A stretch of DNA of 64,000 nucleotides from JASJAR01 sp039198225 (GTDB lineage: Bacteria > Pseudomonadota > Alphaproteobacteria > Rhodobacterales > Rhodobacteraceae). The number at the start of each line of letters is the position of its first letter. Within the stretch, counting starts at the first letter, position 1. Position numbers and translations under genes: made by a program. The stretch is from contig JBCCTQ010000007.1 in NCBI GenBank assembly GCA_039198225.1, positions 62,001 through 126,000 on the forward strand. The letters are read 5' to 3'. Below, in pieces: positions 48,507 through 55,156 of this stretch. The notes below the pieces were generated by a model that had not been told where the DNA came from, ran no database searches, and saw only the letters and a program-made list of their open reading frames with translations.

Positions 48507-50878
48507 GACCGAGCCCTCTCTGCGGCGGCGAGCACCGCTTCGGCCGTGGCCGGAGCGCGGAGATCGGGGTAGTTCGGGCCGGCAGCAGCGCAGGCATTGG
48601 ACAAGGCGAGATAGGCCGAGATCCCCAGCATGAAGGGCGGCTCACCCACCGCTTTCGATCGATACACCGTGTCCTCCCGGTTCGCCTCGTCCCAAAGCGC
48701 GACATTAAAAATGTCCGGCCGGTCCGAACAGGCGGGAATCTTGTAGGTCGAAGGTGCGTGGGTGCGAAGCCTGCCCTTGTCGTCCCAAACCAATTCCTCG
48801 GTGGTCAGCCAGCCCGCTCCTTGAACATACCCCCCTTCGATCTGGCCGATATCGAGGGCAGGATTGAGGCTCGCCCCGCAATCGTGGAGGAGATCAGCCC
48901 GCAGGATGCGGTTCTCTCCGGTCAACGTATCGATCACCACCTCACTCACCGCCGCCCCATAGGCGAAATAGAAGAACGGTCGGCCTTCGCCTTTGATCCG
49001 GTCCCAGACGATTTTCGGGGTTTTGTAGAACCCGGTCGCTGAAAGCGAGATCCGGTCGAGATAGGCGTCTTTGACCACGTCTTCGAAGCTCAAGACCTCG
49101 CCGCCCACATAGACCTTGCCGCCGCTAAAGACGATCTCGCCCCGGTCCCGTTGGTAGCGTTCGGCCACGAAGGCTGCGAGCCGGGCACGGATCTCGTCAC
49201 AGGCGGCTTGGACAGCCATCCCGTTGAGATCGGACCCCGACGAGGCCGCGGTCGCCGATGTGTTGGGCACTTTGCCCGTATCGGTCGCTGTGATCTTGAC
49301 CCGTTCGACCTCAACCCCAAACCGCGCCGCGGCCACTTGGGCGACCTTCTGAAAAAGGCCCTGGCCCATTTCCGTGCCGCCATGATTGAGATGGATCGAT
49401 CCGTCCTGGTAGACATGGACAAGAGCGCCGGCCTGGTTGAGATGGGTTAGGGTAAAAGAAATCCCAAACTTCACCGGGCTAAAGGCAATCCCCTTCTTTA
49501 GGATTGGGTTTTCGGCGTTAAACGCCGCCACCGCCACCTCACGCGACCGATAATCGGCGCTCTCTAACAGCCGGTCCGTCATCCCGTGAAGGATAAAATC
49601 CTCAACCGGCATGTGGTACGGCGTCGTCTCGGCCCCTGGCGCCGCCTCGCCCTTCATCTCTTCCAAAATACGCCGGGGGAGCCGCGGAGCGGCGGGGGCG
49701 GAGCCCCCCCATTCGCGGGAGTAATTCGTCTGGCGAACCGACACCGGATCGAGGCTCAAAGCATGGGCGATATGGTCAACCACCCGCTCGATCCCGAGCA
49801 TGCCCTGGGGCCCGCCGAACCCGCGAAACGCGGTCGCCGATTGGGTGTTGGTCCGCAGACGGTGGCTCTCAATCCGGACATGTTCGAGATTGTAGGCATT
49901 GTCAGAATGAAGCATCGCCCGATCAGCCACCGGAAGGCTCAGATCCATCGACCAGCCGCATCGCACCAGATGGCGGAGGGTTAGGCCTCGGATGCGCCCG
50001 TCCGGCGCCACCCCGGCCCGGTATTCGATGCGAAAATCATGGCGTTTGCCGGTGATGACCATGTCGTCATCCCGGTCATACCGCATAAGGGCAGGTCGTC
50101 CCGTGGCGCGCGCGGCCAAGGCGCAGGCCACGGCGAGGCCGTTTCCTTGGCTTTCCTTTCCGCCGAATCCACCACCCATGCGGCGGACTTCGCAGCGGAC
50201 CCCGTGCATCGGGATCCCCAGGGCATCGGCCACTTTGTGTTGGATTTCGGTCGGGTGCTGGGAGGAGGAATGGACGACCATGTCGCCGTTTTCTTGCGGC
50301 AGAGCGAGCGCCACCTGGCCTTCGAGGTAGAAATGCTCCTGCCCGCCGATCTCCATTTGGCCTTCGACAACGTGCGTCGCCCCGGCAATCGCCGCCTCCG
50401 CATCGCCTTTGGCGTATATCCGTGGCCCATCCTCGAAGCGCTGATCGGCGGCGAGGGCGTCGTCAACCGTCAGGATTGCGGGTAGTTCCTCATATTGGAT
50501 CCGGGCGAGCCGCGCGGCTTTCCTGGCGGCATGGTGGTTTTCGGCGATCACCAGAAAGATCGGTTGACCCACGTAATGGACCGTTTCCGTCGCCAGGAAC
50601 GGCTCCGGCGACGGCGAGGGCGAGACGTCATTGGCAAAGGGCAGATCCGCTGCCGCCATAACGCCGACCACACCCGGTGCCCCTCGCACCGCGTCAAGAT
50701 CCATCGACAGAATCCGCCCATGGGCAATCCCGGAGGTTCCAAAGGCCAGCGACAACGTATTCGCCGGCACCGGAATGTCGCCCACATAACGGGCCCGGCC
50801 CGTCACATGGAGCGGTGCTGCGTCATGGGGTAGTGGCTTTGCCACGGGCCCTTTTTGATCGAGGCGGGCGAAATTCAT
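48503..50878 (-). CDS. xdhB: Xanthine dehydrogenase molybdopterin-binding subunit
   Basis: This 791-residue large subunit has the N-terminal ARYVGDIPVPANTLSLAFG-type domain, the GGGFGGKES motif at the molybdenum centre, VRCEVRRMGG, FRGFGGPQG, and the C-terminal KAVGEPPFMLG with the catalytic Glu. It oxidises hypoxanthine and xanthine to urate with XdhA. The start is ATG 50878, overlapping the xdhA stop by four bases. Residues about 389-410 (EWGGSAPAAPRLPRRILEEM and the next two) are encoded by a copy of the dispersed repeat. They sit where relatives have only a few residues between the Asn-Tyr segment and the TPYH segment, so this is an in-frame insertion that appears to be tolerated. Confidence 0.95.
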   Translation of the reverse strand: MNFARLDQKGPVAKPLPHDAAPLHVTGRARYVGDIPVPANTLSLAFGTSGIAHGRILSMDLDAVRGAPGVVGVMAAADLPFANDVSPSPSPEPFLATETVHYVGQPIFLVIAENHHAARKAARLARIQYEELPAILTVDDALAADQRFEDGPRIYAKGDAEAAIAGATHVVEGQMEIGGQEHFYLEGQVALALPQENGDMVVHSSSQHPTEIQHKVADALGIPMHGVRCEVRRMGGGFGGKESQGNGLAVACALAARATGRPALMRYDRDDDMVITGKRHDFRIEYRAGVAPDGRIRGLTLRHLVRCGWSMDLSLPVADRAMLHSDNAYNLEHVRIESHRLRTNTQSATAFRGFGGPQGMLGIERVVDHIAHALSLDPVSVRQTNYSREWGGSAPAAPRLPRRILEEMKGEAAPGAETTPYHMPVEDFILHGMTDRLLESADYRSREVAVAAFNAENPILKKGIAFSPVKFGISFTLTHLNQAGALVHVYQDGSIHLNHGGTEMGQGLFQKVAQVAAARFGVEVERVKITATDTGKVPNTSATAASSGSDLNGMAVQAACDEIRARLAAFVAERYQRDRGEIVFSGGKVYVGGEVLSFEDVVKDAYLDRISLSATGFYKTPKIVWDRIKGEGRPFFYFAYGAAVSEVVIDTLTGENRILRADLLHDCGASLNPALDIGQIEGGYVQGAGWLTTEELVWDDKGRLRTHAPSTYKIPACSDRPDIFNVALWDEANREDTVYRSKAVGEPPFMLGISAYLALSNACAAAGPNYPDLRAPATAEAVLAAAERARS
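49651..49714 (-). repeat. Dispersed repeat copy E, in frame inside xdhB
   Basis: On the minus strand the order is GAATGGGG, a hairpin (GGGGGC-TCC-GCCCCC), a second small hairpin (CCGC-TCC-GCGG), CTCCCCC, then GGCGTATTTTGGAAGAGATGAAGG. This is the complete repeat as in copies C and F, in the same orientation as xdhB. It contributes 64 nt that are read as sense codons without a stop or frameshift. Confidence 0.8.
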
Positions 50879-52239
50879 GGGCTGACCTCGAGGACGCTGA
50901 CCCCGGCGCCTTGGCGCTCGAAGAAATAACGGAGCAGCATGTTTTCCGCTGTTTTGAGGCGGTAAGCAGCGGAGGCGCGCATATCGCTCATGGGCGTGTA
51001 ATCCTCGCCCATCCGGGCCGCAGCCGCGCGCACGGCCGTTTCGTTCCAAGGCCCTTCCAAAAGTGCCGCTTCTACATGCTGCGCCCGGTGGGGTGTTCCG
51101 GCCATACCGCCAAAGGCGATCCGGGCGGCGGTGACTTCGCCCTCTTCAATTTGGATATTGAACGCACCGCAGACCGCCGAAATGTCCTGGTCGAAGCGTT
51201 TTGAGAGCTTGTACACCCTGAGATCCGGCGCGGGCGGCAAACTCACCGCCTCGACAAACTCGCCTTCGCGCCGGTCCTGTCGGCCGTATTCAACGAAAAA
51301 GTCCTCAAGGGCGATCTCGCGGCGCTCGTTTCCTTGCCGAAGATGGAGCCGCGCGCCCATGGCAATCAGTGGCGGTGGGTTGTCTCCGATAGGCGAGCCA
51401 TTGGCGATATTGCCGCCGATCGTGGCTGCCTGGCGGACCTGTTCCGACCCGTAACGCCGGATCATTTCGGCATAGGAGGGATAGCGCTCGGCGACCGCCC
51501 CATGGACCCGCGCCATGGTCACACCCGCCCCGATACGGAGCGTGTCGCCCACCTCTTCGATTTCTTGGAGATCTGCGCAGCCATGGAGAAATGCGACACG
51601 GCCAAGGTCTTTGAACCCTTTGGTCACCCAAAGCCCCACATCGGTGGCCCCGGCCACGAGCGTGCCGTCAGGGTTGGACGCGTACCACGCCGCCAATTCA
51701 TCGGAAGAACGGGGAAGGGCCCAATCATCGCCGCCGCTCTGGCCGTCGGGAAGAGCGTCGTCCATCCAGTCGGGCACGGCTTCGGCGGACGAGATTTCAG
51801 CCGCCCGCACGATGGGCGCATAGCCCGTGCAACGACAGAGATTGCCTGCGAGCATATCGTCGTGGTCCTCGCGGCCATTGAGATGCCCCACCGCCATCGA
51901 GACAACGAAACCCGGCGTGCAAAATCCGCATTGGGACCCATGGCAGTCGACCATGGCCTCCTGGACAGGGTGCAAACGACCACAGGGGCTCGCCATCCCT
52001 TCGACCGTCCGCACGGCTTTGCCAGCGAGTTGCGGCAAAAAGAGGATACAGGCATTTACCGCCTTCGCCCCGCGCCCATCGGTCACCATGACCGTGCAGG
52101 CGCCGCAGTCACCTTCGTTGCAGCCTTCCTTGGCGCCGGTCAGCCCGCGCCGTTCGCGGAGCCAATCGAGAAGGGTCCGCGTCGGCGGCTCGCCGTCCAC
52201 GCGCACCGTCTCCCCATTGAGACGAAAGGTCACTCCCAT
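50875..52239 (-). CDS. xdhA: Xanthine dehydrogenase small subunit (2Fe-2S and FAD)
   Basis: This 454-residue protein has an N-terminal 2Fe-2S domain (C40, C45, C48 in KEGCNEGDCGACTVMV), a second [2Fe-2S] helical domain (CGFCTPGF, GNLCRCTGY), and from about residue 190 the FAD-binding domain (LVAGATDVGLWVTKG, AATIGGNIANGSPIGDNPP). It passes electrons from XdhB to NAD+. The start is ATG 52239 after an AAGGCGG-type site, where family proteins begin; the frame extends further upstream without similarity. It is the first gene of the purine operon. Confidence 0.94.
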   Translation of the reverse strand: MGVTFRLNGETVRVDGEPPTRTLLDWLRERRGLTGAKEGCNEGDCGACTVMVTDGRGAKAVNACILFLPQLAGKAVRTVEGMASPCGRLHPVQEAMVDCHGSQCGFCTPGFVVSMAVGHLNGREDHDDMLAGNLCRCTGYAPIVRAAEISSAEAVPDWMDDALPDGQSGGDDWALPRSSDELAAWYASNPDGTLVAGATDVGLWVTKGFKDLGRVAFLHGCADLQEIEEVGDTLRIGAGVTMARVHGAVAERYPSYAEMIRRYGSEQVRQAATIGGNIANGSPIGDNPPPLIAMGARLHLRQGNERREIALEDFFVEYGRQDRREGEFVEAVSLPPAPDLRVYKLSKRFDQDISAVCGAFNIQIEEGEVTAARIAFGGMAGTPHRAQHVEAALLEGPWNETAVRAAAARMGEDYTPMSDMRASAAYRLKTAENMLLRYFFERQGAGVSVLEVSP

Positions 52240-52441
52240 GGTCAAACCCGCCGCCTTACCCAAATCCCGTTCCCGGGGGCGCACCGTCGATGCGGCGTAG
52301 AGAGCGCGCCCTGAAGACAAGATAAGAGCGCGGCCGCGGGCTTAATTCAAGGAATTTCGGGGATTTGGCGGCGGAGCGTTGCTGCGCCGCCCAATGGCTG
52401 GGCAGCGCCGCATTCGATTGTGCAGGTTGAAATCTCGCGCC

Positions 52442-52915
52442 CTACGCCTCGGCCGAAGCCCCTTCGAGGGCCACGAGCCGGTCGAGATTTGAAAGCCCGC
52501 CGCCCCAGCCGGCCTCAATTTCACCGAGGACTTCAGCGCCGTGGAAAGAAGACACCGCCACCGCGATTGCCAGCGCAGTATGCGCACCGTCTTGGGCGAG
52601 TTTATAGGTCACGAGGCTCGTGCCTATGGCGTCGCCTTCCGCGATGATCGTCTCTGTGTAGACCGCGAGATCCGGCGCATCGATCCGGTACCATCTTGTT
52701 TCGACGGTGAATTCCGGCTTTTCCTTCGGTCCGCAGCGGTGCCGGTCAAGCCCGCCGACACGCAAGTCAGAGGTCTCGACTTCAAGCACCATATCGTCAG
52801 TCGGCGCGCCCCAGCGTTCGCGCATCTTGGGGTCGGTGAGAAGGTGCCAAAGGCGGTCGGGCGAAATCGGATAGCGGCGGTCGAACAGGAATTGTTTGGC
52901 GTCGGGTGTCGTCAT
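52442..52915 (-). CDS. SRPBCC (AHSA1/START-like) domain protein
   Basis: This 157-residue protein is of the Aha1/SRPBCC fold: FLFDRRYPISPDRLWHLLTDPKMRERWGAPTDD at the N-terminus and a C-terminal helix HGAEVLGEIEAGWGGGLSNLDRLVALEG. These proteins form a hydrophobic pocket; the ligand is unknown. It overlaps the preceding ArsR-type gene by four bases (ATGA), a very common pair in bacteria in which the regulator controls both genes. The 202 bp from here to the xdhA start hold no gene. Confidence 0.88.
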   Translation of the reverse strand: MTTPDAKQFLFDRRYPISPDRLWHLLTDPKMRERWGAPTDDMVLEVETSDLRVGGLDRHRCGPKEKPEFTVETRWYRIDAPDLAVYTETIIAEGDAIGTSLVTYKLAQDGAHTALAIAVAVSSFHGAEVLGEIEAGWGGGLSNLDRLVALEGASAEA

Positions 52916-53256
52916 GTGTCGTCTCCTTTTAAGGCCTCCTCCACCAGCCGATCCAATCGGCTAAGGCGGCCTTCCCAGTTCCGTTTCTGCTGCTCGATCC
53001 AGGTTTCCAGCGGTGCCATGGCTTCGGGGTGCAATGTGCAAATCCTGACCCTGCCATCTTTTTTCGAGGTCACGAGCCCGGAGCGTTCGAGCATGTCGAG
53101 ATGTTTGAGAAAGCTCGGGAGTGCCATGTCGTGGGGGCTTGCGAGTTCCTTTACCGGGGCTGGGCCTTCTCCCAGGCGCGTCACCACCGCCCGTCGTGTG
53201 GGATCGGCAAGCGCTTGAAAGAGGTTGTCGAGCCCGGGATGTAGATTGTTAGCCAT
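52912..53256 (-). CDS. ArsR-family transcriptional regulator
   Basis: This 114-residue winged-helix regulator has LDNLFQALADPTRRAVVTRLGEGPAPVKELASPHDMALPSFLKHLDMLERSGLVTSKKDGRVRICTLHPEAM. It lacks the ELCVCDL metal-binding motif, so it is of the non-metal subgroup that usually pairs with SRPBCC proteins. Its start codon lies inside a perfect operator-like palindrome and no Shine-Dalgarno is visible in front of it. The mRNA may therefore be leaderless. It is the first gene of the two-gene unit. Confidence 0.9.
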   Translation of the reverse strand: MANNLHPGLDNLFQALADPTRRAVVTRLGEGPAPVKELASPHDMALPSFLKHLDMLERSGLVTSKKDGRVRICTLHPEAMAPLETWIEQQKRNWEGRLSRLDRLVEEALKGDDT

Positions 53257-53264
53257 ATGGCTAA
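53249..53264. promoter_or_regulatory. ArsR operator 1 (overlaps the arsR start codon)
   Basis: TTAGCC-ATAT-GGCTAA is a perfect 16-bp palindrome. The ArsR gene's ATG is its central part. A second copy with the same arms lies exactly 50 bp away, centre to centre. Confidence 0.8.
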
Positions 53265-53298
53265 GTAAATAGGTGGCGAGAATTCGGCAAGAAAAAAG

Positions 53299-53314
53299 TT
53301 AGCCTTTTGGCTAA
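53299..53314. promoter_or_regulatory. ArsR operator 2 (overlaps the end of the GH5 gene)
   Basis: TTAGCC-TTTT-GGCTAA has the same arms as operator 1. It is placed about 45 bp upstream of the ArsR start and covers the stop codon of the cellulase-like gene. Between the two operators, TTGCCG and TACTTA with a 17-bp spacer form a possible promoter for the ArsR gene that would give a transcript starting at or near the ATG. Confidence 0.75.
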
Positions 53315-54243
53315 TTATTTTTCAGAAGGGCCTCTAATAGCTCCTCGTCGAATGTTTCTGTCTCCGGGTCGAAGATGCGGAAACGGGCCCCAAAACCCCA
53401 ATGACACCAGGGAATTCCCTCCGCTTCCGCGGCCCGGCGGACGGTTTCTATCCATGCTAAGCGATCCGCCCGCGGCGCTTCGCGGATCGCGCCGAATTCA
53501 CCCAGAAAGACCGGCATCGGATGCGCAGCGGCGCGCGCCATATCCGCCTCCACCGCGTCTTTCCCGCTGGCCCGGTTCCAATTGCTCGGCGGCGGAACCG
53601 GGTCGATCCATTCGGCCTTTTGATGGGTGAACTCGAACGGCGAGTAGTAGTGAAACGTGTGGACGATGCGTGGATCATCGCTGGCGGGCAGATCCGCGAG
53701 CCGATTGAGATGGTTCCAGTCACCACCCCCGAAGATGACCCACGCCTCCGGGTGGCGGGACCGGATGGAGGCGAGCGCGCGCATGTAATGGGGAAAGACC
53801 CGGTCGATCGTGGCGTCGCCATAGGCCTCGTTCAAGAGCTCGAACGCGACCCCGTCCTGGCCTTTCAATGCCTCAGCCAGAGCCACCCAAATCGCGACGA
53901 ACCGGTCTCCATGGGCGCTTGGATCGTCAATAAAATCGGTAAAGTGATGAAGGTCGACGATGACGAAGAGCCCTGCGGCCCGGGCCCGCTCTACTGTGGC
54001 CAGCATGAGAACCTCAAAACGCGGATCGATCCGGCCATCTCGCCACCAGGAGGCTGCGTTGACGGGCAGCCGCAACGTGTCAAATCCCACGTCGGCGATC
54101 CGGTCGATATGGGCAAGATCTGCCGGGTAGGACCAGCCTTCGCCCCGCTGCACTTCGAGAAAATTCGAAAGGTTGATGCAACGCTCCACAGGGAAGGCCG
54201 CCGCAGGTCCGGCGAAGAGAAAGAAAAAGAGGAGTGCGCGCAT
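53311..54243 (-). CDS. Secreted glycoside hydrolase family 5 (cellulase-like)
   Basis: This 310-residue protein has a signal peptide (MRALLFFFLFAGPAAA) and a GH5 TIM barrel: INLSNFLEV, DTLRLPVNAASWW, FVIVDLHHFTDF, the acid/base Glu in VAFELLNEAYGDA, HTFHYYSPFEFTHQ, the nucleophile Glu in PVFLGEFGA, and WCHWGFGARFRIFD. It probably cleaves beta-1,4-glucan-type chains outside the cytoplasm. There is no carbohydrate-binding module. No cellulose-synthase or polysaccharide-use genes are near; it is flanked by regulator pairs, so its role is uncertain. Confidence 0.88.
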   Translation of the reverse strand: MRALLFFFLFAGPAAAFPVERCINLSNFLEVQRGEGWSYPADLAHIDRIADVGFDTLRLPVNAASWWRDGRIDPRFEVLMLATVERARAAGLFVIVDLHHFTDFIDDPSAHGDRFVAIWVALAEALKGQDGVAFELLNEAYGDATIDRVFPHYMRALASIRSRHPEAWVIFGGGDWNHLNRLADLPASDDPRIVHTFHYYSPFEFTHQKAEWIDPVPPPSNWNRASGKDAVEADMARAAAHPMPVFLGEFGAIREAPRADRLAWIETVRRAAEAEGIPWCHWGFGARFRIFDPETETFDEELLEALLKNN

Positions 54244-54281
54244 GGGCCGAGGCTATGCGCCCCGTTCTTCTCAATCGACCG

Positions 54282-54515
54282 TCACGATGCCGCGGCCCGG
54301 CGCGGGGCCTCCAGCGGAACCGCTTCCAAAAGATCCCCCGGCTGGCAATCGAGCACATCACAGATCTTGGCAAGCGTTTCGAACCGGACGCCCTTGACGC
54401 GTCCCGCTCGCAAAAGGCTCACATTTTGTTCTGAAATGCCGATCTCGGCGGCCAGCGTTTTGCCGGTCATTTTGCGATGCGCCAGCATCACGTCGAGCCG
54501 CACGATGATCTCCAT
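54282..54515 (-). CDS. Small XRE/YozG-like HTH regulator
   Basis: This 77-residue protein is almost only a helix-turn-helix: IIVRLDVMLAHRKMTGKTLAAEIGISEQNVSLLRAGRVKGVRFETLAKICDVLDCQPGDLLE. It is of the YozG-like XRE type that is regularly paired with DUF2975 membrane proteins. Its ATG overlaps the DUF2975 stop by one base (TGATG), so it is translated with that gene. It probably represses its own operon. Confidence 0.88.
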   Translation of the reverse strand: MEIIVRLDVMLAHRKMTGKTLAAEIGISEQNVSLLRAGRVKGVRFETLAKICDVLDCQPGDLLEAVPLEAPRRAAAS

Positions 54516-55057
54516 CACACGAAGCTCTCGTTCTCGACTTTGATACGTCGCGCGATCTGAAGCACCCATCCGTTGATGCAAAAGCCGAGGCCGCAGAGCG
54601 CCAGGCTGATATCGCCGTTGTCGATGTAAAAGGAGATCTGCCGTTGGCCGACGGAGTTGTGGAGCGTCAGGATCGCCGTGTTCGTTGCCGCCAAAACAGT
54701 GTCGGCCAGCATTGCGACCACAATCATCAACCCTAGGCGAAAGATCCAGCGGAAGGCCTCCTCGCTGAAATATCGCCCGCGCCGATAGATATCCAGAACC
54801 TTCATGCCAGCGAGCACCGCTAAGACCCCGGTGACAATGACAACCATCCAAACGCCAAAGTAGAGGGCACGCGTGGTCATTGGGATAAAGGCTGCATCAA
54901 CATTTGCGAGAGAGACCCAACGGGACGGATCGGTGAACGCAAACGGAACGAGCCACCAAAGCAATGAAAGAGGCATATAAATCGCGTAGGCACCTGCCAA
55001 TACCATCATGATTGTTGTCATCCGAGTGATGCGTCGGTCTTTCATTTCCAACCTCAA
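54515..55057 (-). CDS. DUF2975 family membrane protein
   Basis: This 180-residue protein has four hydrophobic helices (MTTIMMVLAGAYAIYMPLSLLWWLVPFAF, ALYFGVWMVVIVTGVLAVLAGM, IFRLGLMIVVAMLADTVLAATN, ISLALCGLGFCINGWVLQIARRI). The C-terminal DUF2975 pattern includes DIYRRGRYFSEEAF. The function of the family is unknown; it always travels with an XRE-type regulator, as here. The start is ATG 55057 and the shared regulatory region with dnaE lies upstream. Confidence 0.85.
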   Translation of the reverse strand: MRLEMKDRRITRMTTIMMVLAGAYAIYMPLSLLWWLVPFAFTDPSRWVSLANVDAAFIPMTTRALYFGVWMVVIVTGVLAVLAGMKVLDIYRRGRYFSEEAFRWIFRLGLMIVVAMLADTVLAATNTAILTLHNSVGQRQISFYIDNGDISLALCGLGFCINGWVLQIARRIKVENESFV

Positions 55058-55063
55058 AGAATC

Positions 55064-55089
55064 AATGTTTTACATTAATATCTAAATGT
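55064..55089. promoter_or_regulatory. Candidate operator of the DUF2975/XRE unit
   Basis: AATGT-TTT-ACATT is a perfect 13-bp dyad (55064-55076), followed 8 bp later by a further AATGT (55085-55089). It sits directly before the DUF2975 start in the 99-bp region divergent from dnaE. A TTGACG is present further upstream on the same strand and may be its -35. Confidence 0.45.
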
Positions 55090-55156
55090 CTTACGCGTCA
55101 ATCTCCCTGATCTTGCGTATCTTTCGCTCACCGATGAAGGCACATATTGTCCGCCC

